DNA from: Phytohabitans suffuscus
GTDB taxonomy: Bacteria > Actinomycetota > Actinomycetes > Mycobacteriales > Micromonosporaceae
DNA length: 64,000 nt
Direction of reading: 5' to 3'
Assembly: GCF_011764565.1 (NCBI RefSeq)
Contig: NZ_AP022871.1
Location: 7,998,320-8,062,319, forward strand
In this document: positions 27,283-35,217 of the stretch, piece after piece
Layout of the letters: every line of letters begins with the position of its first letter
How positions within the stretch are numbered: position 1 is the stretch's first letter
Notes under the pieces: generated by a model
What the model was told of the DNA's origin: nothing
What the model saw: the letters and a program-made list of their open reading frames with translations, nothing else
Database searches by the model: none
Position numbers and translations under genes: made by a program

Positions 27283-27984
27283 ATGGTGCAGCATCGAGAC
27301 CTGGTCACTTCCGTGGCCGAGCACATCGGCGTCAGCGTCGAGGACGCGCGGCGGGCCGCCGAGGCCACCATCGCCACCCTCGTGCGAACGGTGGACGAGC
27401 CCCAGCGGCAGCAGGTGCTGGACGCCGTACCCGCGCTGCTGGCCGAGAACGCCGCCGCCGCGCCCGGCCCCGCCTGGGACGAGGACGACTTCGTCGCCGA
27501 GGTGTCCTGGCTGACCGGCACCGCGCCGGAGGAGGCCCGCGCACGGGTACAGGCGGTGCTCTTCATCCTGTCCCGCCAGGAGCCGGAGCTGCTGGGTGAG
27601 CTGGAGCTGCCAGGCGACATCCGCGACCTGATCAGCGACCCGGCCCCCGGCGGCGGCATCACCGGCCCGCGCGGGCAGACCGCGCGCCTGACCGACGACG
27701 AGCTGGCCGCCGCGCTGGCCAACCTGCCGTACTGGACCGGCGGCCACCGCGCGATCCGCCGCACCGTCCAGCTGCCCGAGGACAACCTGGGGCGGGTGCT
27801 CGAACGCATCGAACGGCTCCGCGACGAGATGGGCCGGGCCCCGGACGTCGAGCGCGACGGCGACACGGCGACCCTGACCGTCTACACGAGATCGGTCGGC
27901 GCCGTCACCCGCCTGGACGTCGACCTCGCCCGCCGCGTCGACGCCGCCCTCATCGAGGCCGGAGCCGGCATGTACGCCCCGTGA
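27283..27984 (+). CDS. DUF2267 domain fused to pterin-4a-carbinolamine dehydratase-like domain
   Basis: 233 residues in two parts. Residues about 1-115 are a DUF2267 domain (HRDLVTSVAEHIGVSVEDARRAAEAT ... LPGDIRDLI). Residues about 130-230 resemble the PCD/DCoH fold (LTDDELAAALANLPYWTGGHRAIRRTV ... TLTVYTRSVGAVTRLDVDLA). The active-site motif of true dehydratases, [E/D]-x(3)-H-H-P, is absent: the matching region reads DTATLTVYTRSVGAVT, so the domain is probably non-catalytic. GGAGGGAGA lies 8 nt before ATG 27283. The gene ends at the edge of island C. Confidence 0.75.
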   Translation: MVQHRDLVTSVAEHIGVSVEDARRAAEATIATLVRTVDEPQRQQVLDAVPALLAENAAAAPGPAWDEDDFVAEVSWLTGTAPEEARARVQAVLFILSRQEPELLGELELPGDIRDLISDPAPGGGITGPRGQTARLTDDELAAALANLPYWTGGHRAIRRTVQLPEDNLGRVLERIERLRDEMGRAPDVERDGDTATLTVYTRSVGAVTRLDVDLARRVDAALIEAGAGMYAP

Positions 27985-28001
27985 CAGGCCTCCGCGGCAC
28001 G

Positions 28002-28071
28002 GCGCCGGCTCCGCCGGTGGTGTAACGCCGGCTCCGTCGGTGGCGTAAGCGCCGGCTTCGTCGGTGGCGTC
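28002..28071. repeat. Three tandem copies of a 24-bp unit
   Basis: The unit GCCGGCTCCGTCGGTGGCGT with 4-5 more bases is repeated three times just after the stop of the DUF2267 fusion gene. It is simple-sequence expansion in intergenic DNA, not matched elsewhere. Confidence 0.7.
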
Positions 28072-28486
28072 TGTCCGGCCAGATGTGCCCCGGTCCGCTT
28101 CAGTAGCGGACCGCATGCTCCCGCGGGCACCGCTCCGGCCGGCGGCTCGCTGGCGCTCGCCGACTGCCCCGACCTCCGCTGCCAGGTCCGCGCCGGTCGG
28201 GGCCACCCAGCTTCGCAACGCGACAGTCCAGCTCCGGTCCGCCCCCGACGGTGGACGGCGGTTGCCCCTGTGCGGGCGGCTCACGTCCACGATCAGCCGG
28301 AACCGATCCCTCAGGCCCTGCGACAGGCGGGCAAATCGGGCGGAAAGCGGCCAGTGTCAGCTCGGGAGCGACCCGGCGGCTTCCATCTCTCCTCATCGGA
28401 TCGCTGAGGCCCACGATCACCCCTGACCAGGAGAACAAACCAGACGAATCCGGCGCCGCCCTCGAACGTGCGGCTCCCGGCCAACA

Positions 28487-28534
28487 GATCGTGGTATGAA
28501 ACTGCCCCCAGAGGGGCGGATCCATACCACGATC
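28487..28534 (+). repeat. H hairpin copy 3
   Basis: 48-nt inverted repeat: GATCGTGGTATGAAACTGCC on the left and GGATCCATACCACGATC on the right. The outer 11 bp (GATCGTGGTAT) pair perfectly. Confidence 0.87.
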
Positions 28535-28720
28535 CACCAAAACCGACCCCCAGTCTCCACATCGGGCGGACAGACCAGCGGAAGCACAGAGGTCACTGTG
28601 GACAGAACCGGACATAGAGACCTTCCGGGGTCAGGGTGGGCTCGGTCGCCTGCCGCGAGCCCCTGACGCCGCGAGGTAGGCCACGGACCCGAGGCGAGGT
28701 AACCCGTTGCGGGACGCTCT

Positions 28721-28750
28721 GAAGCTGGGCGCACCAGTGCGTCCAGCTTC
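28721..28750. repeat. 30-nt stem-loop
   Basis: GAAGCTGGGCGCAC and its reverse complement, with one mismatch, around a 2-nt loop. The left arm overlaps the module shared with island D. A second perfect stem, CCGCTGCC/GGCAGCGG, follows at about 28770-28789. Confidence 0.75.
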
Positions 28751-29027
28751 GGAGCCAGTCGCACCCCACATCCGCTGCCCCGGCAGCGGAGCGGCGGTGC
28801 CGGCCCGCCCGGGGCGTGTGCGGCGGTCATCCAGGTCCGTCCGCGACGGATCGTCCGTCCCGTGAGGGCTTGGATCATTGTGGCTGCCGCGGGGGTGTCT
28901 CCTTGACGCCTCCAACCGATTTGTCCGTCCGGCGCGCGGCCCGAGAGATCGGTTCCGGCCGGCGTCGCGAAGCGACGCCGGCCCAGCCCCCTCGGCCCGG
29001 CCAACGGCAACCACCGGAACGGATCTT

Positions 29028-29532
29028 CTACGGGTGGGTGAGGTGGCGCAGGGCGGCGCCGCACCGGTGGGCGTAGGCGCGCTGGAAGGCGGTCAGCGTC
29101 GGTCCGGCCAGCCACACCCACCAGCGTGCCGGGCGGCTGAACGCGACCACGTCGAGCCACACCGTGCCGTCGGGGTCGAGGGTCACGACGAACGCCTCCT
29201 CGCCGCGCAGCGGGTGGCCGGCCAGGGTGCCGTACCCGAAGCCGGCGCGGCGCTCGCCCTCCTCGGCCCACACCACGGCGCAGGGGGCGTGCATGCGGAA
29301 GGGGCCCAGGCCGGGGCGGGTTGTCACGGCGACGCCGGGGTGGCCCGAGGGGCGTCCGCCTGGACGGGGACGCCCATCGTCTCGTGCATGCGCCAGCTCA
29401 GCACCGCCTCCACGGCCGCGGTGAACGCGGCGGGGCCGATGTCCACCCGCGTGCGGTAGCGCAGGTGGCGGTAGCCGGCGGGCAGCGGTCCGCGCTGGGT
29501 GGCGCCGGCTTCCGGGTACGTCGTCAGAGCCA
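29028..29532 (-). CDS. DUF1990-family protein (one frameshift)
   Basis: About 167 residues when the shift is repaired. The N-terminal piece (LTTYPEAGATQRG, then PAGYRHLRYRTRVDIG, WRMHETMGVPVQADAPRATP) and the C-terminal piece (CAVVWAEEGERRAGFGYGTLAGHP, EEAFVVTLDPDGTVW, AFSRPARWW) together make a complete DUF1990 domain, a family of unknown function related in fold to START/SRPBCC-like proteins. The shift is near 29330, where one G is missing. It is the last gene of the TetR-YndJ-DUF1990 operon; the start overlaps the end of the upstream gene by 9 nt. Confidence 0.8.
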
Positions 29533-30387
29533 TTGCGAACCCGCTCCTGTCCGTTGGGGTGCTGCCGTGCGTGGGATCGCTGCCGTGCGTTGCCAGGCGA
29601 TCAGCGCGCAGAGGGCGAAGCCGAGCGCGTTGGCCAGCCCGTGGGTCGCGACCATCCACGAGATCGGCGGGTGGGGGAGGCCGGCGGCCTGGCCGAGCGC
29701 CCAGGCGAGGGCCAGCACCATCGTCGCGGCGAGCGTGAGGGCCGACGTGGCGAGCAGCCCGCGGCGTGCGGCCCCGGCTCGGGCCTGGCGCAGGCTGAGC
29801 CAGCCGACCAGCCACATGCCGGCGGTGAGGACGGCGGCGCCGGCCAGCTCGACCCACTCGCTGGTGAAGAAGCCCACGAACACCACCGCGACGCCGGCCG
29901 GCACCGAGAGCGCGGCGAGGCGCCCGGCCGGGCGGTCACCGTCCACATCGCACACCAGGGCGGCGACCAGCGCGGCGGCGAAGCCGGCGTAGTGGAAGTG
30001 GGCGACGGTCAGCGACAGCACGTCGAGGTCGAACCCGAACAGCCGGTGGCCCGCCCGCTCCGCCACCAGCGCGGACGCCGCGACCGACGGCGCGGCCAGC
30101 GCGGTGGCGACGGCGACCGTGCCCGGCCTGGGGCGCCCGGCCAGGACCAACCGGCCCGCGCCCGCCGCCAGCGCCGCGGCGGCCGGCAGGTAGGCGGCGG
30201 CCAGCACCGCCGCGAGCCAGCCGCGCGGCAGCCACACCGAGACCGCGGCCGGGCCCGCGGCGGCGAGCCACAGCCGGCGTACCCGGGGCACGCCGGGCGC
30301 CGCCACCAGGCGCAGGCCGAGCGGCATCACCACCAGCAGGCCGGCGCAGATCAGCACGTTGAGCAGGGCGTGGCTCCAGGCGCTCAC
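29524..30387 (-). CDS. YndJ-like membrane protein
   Basis: 287 residues with nine or so hydrophobic helices, matching the membrane part of the YndJ family (HFHYAGFAAALVAALVCD with its conserved His-Phe-His-Tyr motif, and MVATHGLANALGFALCALIAW near the end). YndJ function is unknown; the conserved His residues in helices are compatible with metal or haem binding, which is speculation. Its GTG start overlaps the TetR stop (GTGA), and its stop overlaps the DUF1990 start, so all three genes are translationally linked. Confidence 0.78.
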   Translation of the reverse strand: MSAWSHALLNVLICAGLLVVMPLGLRLVAAPGVPRVRRLWLAAAGPAAVSVWLPRGWLAAVLAAAYLPAAAALAAGAGRLVLAGRPRPGTVAVATALAAPSVAASALVAERAGHRLFGFDLDVLSLTVAHFHYAGFAAALVAALVCDVDGDRPAGRLAALSVPAGVAVVFVGFFTSEWVELAGAAVLTAGMWLVGWLSLRQARAGAARRGLLATSALTLAATMVLALAWALGQAAGLPHPPISWMVATHGLANALGFALCALIAWQRTAAIPRTAAPQRTGAGSQWL

Positions 30388-31064
30388 GACCGCACCTTCC
30401 GCACCAGCCACAGCAGGTCGGTGGTGATCGGGCACATGCCGGGCAGCCGGGAGAGGCGGATCAGCCGCCCCACGAACGGGGTCGCCAGGTCGATCAGCCG
30501 GCGGGTGCGGTCCTGCTCGTACGACATGTCGTGCACCCAGTACAGCGTCACCCCGAGGTGGGCCAGCCACAGCAGCTCGGGCAGGTCGGCGCGGACCTGG
30601 CGGTCGACCGCCGGCTTCGACCCCTCGACGACGTCGCGGAAGAGCGCGATCGCCGCCTCGCGGGCGGCCGCCGACTCGACGCTGAACGGGCTCGACGGGG
30701 ACCTCGGGTTGATCGCGACGCCGAGGAAGGAGCCGGCGAAGTCGTGGTACGGCGACATCACCGTCACGCCCGCGTGCAGCACCCCGCGCAGGCGGTCGCC
30801 GAGACCCGTCCGGCCCAGCGCCTCCGCCGACTCCTCGCGGTGGCGGCGCTGGATCTCGGCGTAGAACTCCTGCAGCAGCTGGTCCTTGGAGCGGAAGTAG
30901 TAGTACGCGTTGCTCACCGACACGCCCGCGGCGTCGGCGATCGCGCGCATGGTGGTGCGCTCGTAGCCCCGCTCGGCGAACAGTCGCAGCGCGGTCCGCA
31001 GGATCAGCTCGCGGGTGCGCTCGCCGTGCGCGGGCGGTGCGCCGGCCGGACTGGACGTCCCCAT
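30384..31064 (-). CDS. TetR-family transcriptional regulator
   Basis: 226 residues: helix-turn-helix at about 18-65 (TTMRAIADAAGVSVSNAYYYFRSKDQLLQEFY) and a large helical ligand-binding domain. It is the first gene of an operon with YndJ- and DUF1990-type genes. An 18-bp perfect palindrome, the classical TTGAAC-N-GTTCAA type of operator, ends 12 nt upstream of its ATG, so autorepression is likely. The ligand is unknown; the combination suggests a membrane- or lipid-related signal. Confidence 0.92.
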   Translation of the reverse strand: MGTSSPAGAPPAHGERTRELILRTALRLFAERGYERTTMRAIADAAGVSVSNAYYYFRSKDQLLQEFYAEIQRRHREESAEALGRTGLGDRLRGVLHAGVTVMSPYHDFAGSFLGVAINPRSPSSPFSVESAAAREAAIALFRDVVEGSKPAVDRQVRADLPELLWLAHLGVTLYWVHDMSYEQDRTRRLIDLATPFVGRLIRLSRLPGMCPITTDLLWLVRKVRS

Positions 31065-31075
31065 GGCACCTCCGC

Positions 31076-31093
31076 ATTTGAACTAGTTCAAAT
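31076..31093. promoter_or_regulatory. TetR operator 1, perfect 18-bp palindrome
   Basis: ATTTGAACTAGTTCAAAT is self-complementary over all 18 bases and lies just upstream of the TetR start codon. A second copy of its 15-bp core centred 38 bp away was split by the IS element. Confidence 0.75.
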
Positions 31094-31114
31094 CACGCTC
31101 ACGGTAGCGCTGGA

Positions 31115-31124
31115 TTTGAACTAG
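31115..31124. promoter_or_regulatory. Left half of disrupted TetR operator 2
   Basis: TTTGAACTAG directly abuts the left end of the insertion sequence; the other half, CTAGTTCAA, abuts its right end (32147-32155). Removing the element and one CTAG copy restores TTTGAACTAGTTCAA. Confidence 0.7.
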
Positions 31125-32146
31125 ACGATCGATTCCAAGGGGTAGTGGGGCAGCGGACGAAGGGGAGGGTGTCCATGATCGACGTTGCCTAGACAACGAG
31201 ACCATGGAGGCCACGTGCACGTCGATCTGGACACCCTCGCCACCGCACTGTACGTGAAGATCGACGACGGTTTGAGGGCGTCCCCGCAGCTCAACCGGTA
31301 CAGGCCCGAGGTCGGTCTCGTCCCGAAGATCACCGACGCCGAGTTGATCACCGTTGCTGTTCTCCAGGTACTGCTCGGCCACCACAACGAGACCCGCTGG
31401 CTGCGTCGAGCCCGCAAGGATATCGGGCACCTGTTCCCATACCTGCCTAAACAGCCCGGTTACAACAAACGGCTACGGACGCTGGCACCCCAAATGACCT
31501 ACGGCATCGCCGTCCTAGCCGCTGATACCGACCTGTGGCAGCACCCGATCCGCATCGCCGATTCCACCCCGGTGCCCTGCGGCACGTCCCGCACCACCGC
31601 CCAAAACTCCGACCTGGCCGGCTGGGCCGGATACGGCTACTGCGCCTCCCATTCACGCCGGTTCTGGGGACTTCGTCTGCACCTGGTCACCACCGTGCAC
31701 GGCCTTCCCATCGCGATGGCCCTGGCCAACCCGAAAGCCGACGAACGCGACGTACTCGTAGACCTGGTCTCCTTCCAACCCAACATGTTCAGTCACCCCG
31801 ACGGACTGATCCTGGTCGTGGACAAGGGATACCGTGACCGATCCACCGAAACATGGCTCAACGAAGCCAACATCACTGTCGTGCGACCCGCGTACCGCAA
31901 CGAAACACCACGCCCTGGCAAGACATTGCTCCACGCAGTCCGACAAACGATCGAATCAGTGAACGACACCCTCAAAGACCAACTCGGACTCGAACACCAC
32001 GGCGGCCGCACCACCGCAGGCGTCACCATACGCATCCTGCAACGCATCCTCGCACTGACCGCCACCATCTGGCACAACTGGCACACCGGCCAACCGATCA
32101 TGCGCTCCCTGGTCGCCTACGACCACTAACCCTTGGAATCGATCGT
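31125..32146 (+). mobile_element. IS982-family insertion sequence, complete, 1022 bp
   Basis: Terminal inverted repeats of 24 bp with one mismatch (31125-31148 and 32123-32146; outer bases ACGATCGATTCCAAGGG) enclose a single transposase gene. The element is flanked by direct repeats CTAG (31121-31124 and 32147-32150), taken as the target-site duplication. It looks recent: transposase open, ends near-identical, target intact. GC content is visibly lower than in neighbouring genes. Family is assigned from the transposase. Confidence 0.9.
31215..32129 (+). CDS. IS982-family transposase
   Basis: 304-residue DDE transposase. GTG 31215 is preferred to an upstream TTG (31185) because GGAGG lies 4 nt before it. 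The opening HVDLDTLATALYVKIDD, the segment HLFPYLPKQPGYNKRLR and the closing TIWHNWHTGQPIMRSL are typical of the actinobacterial IS982 group. Acidic catalytic residues are seen in IADSTPVPC (first Asp), LVVDKGYRD (second Asp) and TIESVNDTLK (Glu). The stop codon lies inside the right terminal repeat. No frameshift or truncation, so it should be active. Confidence 0.93.
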   Translation: MHVDLDTLATALYVKIDDGLRASPQLNRYRPEVGLVPKITDAELITVAVLQVLLGHHNETRWLRRARKDIGHLFPYLPKQPGYNKRLRTLAPQMTYGIAVLAADTDLWQHPIRIADSTPVPCGTSRTTAQNSDLAGWAGYGYCASHSRRFWGLRLHLVTTVHGLPIAMALANPKADERDVLVDLVSFQPNMFSHPDGLILVVDKGYRDRSTETWLNEANITVVRPAYRNETPRPGKTLLHAVRQTIESVNDTLKDQLGLEHHGGRTTAGVTIRILQRILALTATIWHNWHTGQPIMRSLVAYDH

Positions 32147-32172
32147 CTAGTTCAAGAGCGGGGACCCAAGCG

Positions 32173-32502
32173 TCAGCGGGGCTCGCTCAGCCACTCCCAC
32201 GCGCGCCGGAGGTTTTCGCCCACCGAGCGGTCGGCGTCGGCGGCGACCGGGTCGGCGCTCGGCTCACGCAGGTCGGTGCCGGGCACGGTGAGCAGCACGC
32301 CGCCGCTGTGCAGCTCGCCGATCTGCTCGCGGCGGGCGAAGCGGTGCCCGTCCGGGGTGCGCACGACGAGGCCGTGGAAGATGTCCGGCCCCTCGTCGGC
32401 GAGGACGTGCATCACCTCGCCGACGAGGACGCGGTTGCTGTCGTACACCGGTACGCCGCCGGGCAGCACCGTGTAGGCCACCGGTTCGCCGAGTCCTTCC
32501 AC
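32173..32502 (-). CDS. PRC-barrel-like small protein
   Basis: 109 residues. The first about 70 residues (VAYTVLPGGVPVYDSNRVLVGEVMHVLADEGPDIFHGLVVR) form a series of short strands with the Gly-Val-Pro-Val-Tyr-Asp opening of PRC-barrel-type domains, which bind RNA or photosynthetic proteins and occur widely in actinomycete stress genes. The C-terminus (SVGENLRRAWEWLSEPR) is helical. It ends 27 nt from the IS right end and reads toward it, so its promoter is unaffected. Confidence 0.6.
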   Translation of the reverse strand: MEGLGEPVAYTVLPGGVPVYDSNRVLVGEVMHVLADEGPDIFHGLVVRTPDGHRFARREQIGELHSGGVLLTVPGTDLREPSADPVAADADRSVGENLRRAWEWLSEPR

Positions 32503-32549
32503 GCCCTGACCGTACCCACGCGCGGGCGCTCTACTCCTCGGAAGCGGTT

Positions 32550-33365
32550 CTACGCGTTCTCGGCCTGGTCGAGGAACGCGAGCGTCACCGCGACGAACAG
32601 GGGCGACATGAACAGGTTGTAGTGCGTGAGGCCGGGCAGGATCGCCAGCGCGTGGCCGCCCTTGGGCCGCCCCTCGCCAATCCAGCCGCCGTCCCGCAGC
32701 CCGCCGTCGAGCAGCTTGAAGACCTCGACGAAGTGGCTCGGCGGGGCCATGTCGGCGTCGGCGGCGACGATGAGCGTCGGCACCAGGAGGCCGCGTACCT
32801 CGTCGCTGAGGTCGAACTCGTGCGACATCGCCTCGCCGATCTTGTCGAGCAGCCGGGGAAGTCCTCCGGGCGCGGCGCGACCCTCACGTACGACTCGTAC
32901 ATCGGCGTGTCCTTCATGAACTCCGCCGCCGCCGCGTTCACCTGGCCCTGCTGCTCGCGCATCTCGTCGGGGATCGCGTCGGTGCTCACGTGCGCGGGAG
33001 GCGGAGACCAGGCGGCCCACCTTCTCCGGGTACTTCAGCGCGATCCGCAGCGCCACCCCGCCGCCGAGCGAGTAGCCGACCACGTCGGGCCGGTCCAGCC
33101 CCAGGTGGCCGATCAGCGCGGCGACGTCGTCCGCCATCAGCGCGATGTCGAGCGGGCGGTCGATGTCGGCGGTGCGGCCGTGCCCCTGCAGGTCGACGAG
33201 GATCACCTGGTGGCGCTCGGTGAGCGCGGGCAGGATCGGGGCGAACATCTCGCCCGAGCCGAGCCCGCCGTGCAGCAGGATCATCGGCCGGCCGGCGCCG
33301 TGGGTCTCGTAGTACAGGTTGATCCCGTTGACGTCGGCGTACCGGCCGGCGGTGGTGTCGCTCAT
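32550..33365 (-). CDS. Alpha/beta hydrolase (two compensating frameshifts)
   Basis: 271 codons stay open although the middle is out of frame. The oxyanion segment is ILLHGGLGSGEMF, the nucleophile Ser lies in VVGYSLGGGVALR and the catalytic His in GHALAILPGLTHYNLF. Between about 32998 and 32870 the open frame (REHRRDPRRDARAAG...) looks unnatural, while another frame gives HVSTDAIPDEMREQQGQVNA and SYVRVAPRPEDFP, which fits the fold. A pair of shifts of opposite effect is the simplest explanation. General esterase/lactonase-type enzyme, substrate unknown. Confidence 0.82.
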   Translation of the reverse strand: MSDTTAGRYADVNGINLYYETHGAGRPMILLHGGLGSGEMFAPILPALTERHQVILVDLQGHGRTADIDRPLDIALMADDVAALIGHLGLDRPDVVGYSLGGGVALRIALKYPEKVGRLVSASRAREHRRDPRRDARAAGPGERGGGGVHEGHADVRVVREGRAAPGGLPRLLDKIGEAMSHEFDLSDEVRGLLVPTLIVAADADMAPPSHFVEVFKLLDGGLRDGGWIGEGRPKGGHALAILPGLTHYNLFMSPLFVAVTLAFLDQAENA

Positions 33366-33507
33366 GGTGTTGCTCCTCGGAGTCGTGGCTCGTCGTTTCT
33401 TGTCGGGTCAGACTCCGTGGCCGCGCCGAACTCATCGCCCGCTCACGCGCGAAGTTTGAAGCCCCGGCGCGGAAGCACCGTCGCGGACGTCGACGGCACC
33501 GGCGCGG

Positions 33508-33545
33508 GAGCACCGGCTCGGGGCTCGAGCACCGGCTCGGGGCTC
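33508..33545. repeat. Two tandem 19-bp copies
   Basis: GAGCACCGGCTCGGGGCTC occurs twice back to back between the hydrolase start and the small convergent-side gene. It reaches 2 nt into the stop end of the gene at 33544. Confidence 0.7.
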
Positions 33546-33822
33546 AGCGGTTGGTGAAGTTGCCCGCCTTCGCCCCGCTGCTCGAACCGTCGCTGGTCGT
33601 GCCGCTCGCGGGCGTACTCATGCCGCCGCTCGTCGCGTCCCCGGTCGTGGTCGGCGCCACCTTGCCGCGACCGATGTCCCGGTTTGTCCGGCGGCGTACG
33701 CTTGCCGGCCCGGCCGTCCCGCCGGTGGTCGTCACCGCCCCGTGGCCGCGGGTCGGGCCGCCGTCGCGCCGGACCTCCTCGTCCAGGGTCTCCGTGCTCT
33801 CACCAGGAGTGCGCTCAGACAT
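33544..33822 (-). CDS. Small disordered protein, unknown function
   Basis: 92 residues, hydrophilic, rich in Thr, Gly, Ser and Arg (TTTGGTAGPASVRRRTN, GATSGGMSTPASGTTSD) without a hydrophobic core. The ATG at 33822 is divergent from the SRPBCC gene with 60 nt between starts. Its composition resembles low-complexity stress or spore-associated proteins, but no family is recognised. Confidence 0.5.
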   Translation of the reverse strand: MSERTPGESTETLDEEVRRDGGPTRGHGAVTTTGGTAGPASVRRRTNRDIGRGKVAPTTTGDATSGGMSTPASGTTSDGSSSGAKAGNFTNR

Positions 33823-33882
33823 GTGTTCGGGATACCCGGCGCGGTCCCCGGTAACCGCCGCCGCACTGGGTATGAGACGGGC

Positions 33883-34275
33883 ATGGAGATCAGTGGCAGG
33901 TACGGGTTCCACGCGCCGTCGGAGGTCGTCTTCAACAACCTCACCGACCCCGACCGGGTGCACCGGTGGCTGCCGCTCGGCGTGAGCCTGGAGCGGTGCG
34001 GCCCCGACCGGGTACGCGTCGTGGCGCCGGTGGGGTCGGCCGAGTGCGAGGTCGACGCGGCGGTGGAGGACATGCGGCTGACGCTGCGTTCCGTCGACGC
34101 GCCGCACGTGCACGGCACCGCCGTGGTGGAGGACGACCCGGCGGGCGGCAGCCGCGTACAGGTGGTGGTCAGCGCCGAGGGGGTCGACCTGGACCCGCGA
34201 ATCGTGCGGGACGTGCTGGACGAGACCATGGGCCAGCTCTGCAGCGACGTGGACGACAACTTCAACACCGGCTGA
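33883..34275 (+). CDS. SRPBCC / START-like domain protein
   Basis: 130 residues of the polyketide-cyclase/START-like superfamily, which forms a hydrophobic pocket for lipids or polyketides. The opening GRYGFHAPSEVVFNNLTDPDRVHRW is the usual first strand, helix and Trp of this fold; the end (RIVRDVLDETMGQLCSDVDDNF) is the long C-terminal helix. It is slightly shorter than average. The ligand is unknown; ATG 33883 is the only suitable start. Confidence 0.75.
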   Translation: MEISGRYGFHAPSEVVFNNLTDPDRVHRWLPLGVSLERCGPDRVRVVAPVGSAECEVDAAVEDMRLTLRSVDAPHVHGTAVVEDDPAGGSRVQVVVSAEGVDLDPRIVRDVLDETMGQLCSDVDDNFNTG

Positions 34276-34292
34276 CCCCGCCGCCCGCGACG

Positions 34293-34298
34293 TAGGCT
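34293..34298 (+). promoter_or_regulatory. Leaderless-type -10 box TAGGCT
   Basis: TAGGCT ends 7 nt upstream of ATG 34306, with no ribosome-binding site in between, the usual arrangement of leaderless actinobacterial transcripts. Confidence 0.5.
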
Positions 34299-34305
34299 GT
34301 CGTCC

Positions 34306-34670
34306 ATGGGGGATGACAGCGCGGTCGAGTACCTCGCGCGCACCGACGTCGTGCACATCGCCACCGAGCCGCGCGCCGGGGCGAGATCGTCACCCCCATC
34401 TGGGCGGTCGTGGTCGACGGCGTGCCGTACGTGCGCAGCGGCTACGGCACCAGCTCCAACTGGTTCCGCCGGGCACGCCGCGACGGCCGGGCGACCTTCG
34501 TCGACGGGCGGCACCGGTACCCCGTGGCGGTCGAGGTCGTCGACGACGAGGCGACCGTCGACCGGGTCGACGACGCATACCGGACCAAGTACGCCCGCTA
34601 TCGAGGCCCGCTGCGCGGCATGCTCGCGCCGGAGCTCCGCGCGTTCACCATGCGGGTCACGCCACGGTGA
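34306..34670 (+). CDS. DUF2255-family protein (one frameshift)
   Basis: About 121 residues when repaired. The second frame (VVVDGVPYVRSGYGTSSNWFRRARRDGRATFVDG) is the core of DUF2255, a small family related to split-barrel flavin-binding or pyridoxamine-oxidase-like proteins. The first frame gives the N-terminus (EYLARTDVVHIATEPRAG). The shift is near 34378 in a GGGG run; one extra G joins AG-GEIVTPIWAV. Its stop overlaps the GTG of the methyltransferase gene (GTGA). Confidence 0.75.
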
Positions 34671-35217
34671 CACCGGCGCCGCCCCGCGGGGCGGACCGGC
34701 AGCGCTGGGTGGCGCGGACCCTCGCGGTGCGCCCGGCCGACCGCCTCCTGGAGATCGGCTGCGGCGCCGGCACGGCCACCGCGCTGGTCGCCGAGGCCCT
34801 GCGGGAGGGACGCATCGTCGCGGTCGACCGGGCGGCGAGCGCCGTACGCCAGGCACGCGAACGCAACGCCGCCGCCATCCGCCGCGGCCAGGTGGAGGTC
34901 CGGCACCTCGACATCACGACCGCCGACCTGCCGGAAGCCTCGTTCGACACCGTCTTCGTCGTCAACCTGAGCCTCTTCTGGCTGGCCACCCCACCCGGCC
35001 TGATCGACCGGATCGGCCGCCTCCTCGCCCCGGAGGCACGCTGCACGTCTTCGCCGAGCGCCCCACCCGCGCCGCCGTCGAGGCCATCGCCGCCCAGGTA
35101 GTGAGCACCCTGCGCGAACACCCCTTCACCGAGGTCGCCGCCACCGTCGACCAGACCCGCACCGCGATCACCGCTGGCAGGTGGCGCCGGCGGCCCCACG
35201 ACCCCGAGAAGCGTTGA
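34667..35217 (+). CDS. Class I SAM-dependent methyltransferase (one frameshift)
   Basis: About 184 residues when repaired. Motif I is LLEIGCGAGTATALV, followed by IVAVDRAASAVRQARERN (acidic ribose-binding residue Asp) and SFDTVFVVNLSLFW (motif IV-like). The frame changes near 35032: LLAPE should read LLAPGGTLHVFAERP, needing one C in a run of four. The acceptor substrate is unknown. GTG 34667 overlaps the preceding stop, so the gene is coupled to the DUF2255 gene. The stop is directly followed by the first module of island D. Confidence 0.82.

Larger units (their letters stand above)
27985..29027. repeat. Gene-free repeat island C
   Basis: 1.04 kb between convergent genes. From left: a tandem repeat of about 24 bp (28002-28071); a segment (28108-28185) that recurs inverted in island E; a forward GGGCAAATCGG box with leader (28250-28350); the H hairpin (28487-28534); a degenerate box with TGTGGACAGA (28555-28600); a 22-nt segment (28709-28730) found inverted in island D; two short perfect stem-loops; and a reversed box (28915-28970). 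No frame over it has a ribosome-binding site plus conserved content. Confidence 0.72.

Noticed and set aside
27985-29027. Degenerate gene remnants in island C
   Set aside because: Local frames such as that over 28631-29014 change composition along their length, match no family, and cross the repeat modules shared with other islands.
31125-32146. Assignment of the insertion sequence to the IS5 family on the basis of the CTAG target
   Set aside because: A CTAG duplication suits IS5-type elements, but the transposase sequence follows the actinobacterial IS982 group throughout, which weighs more.
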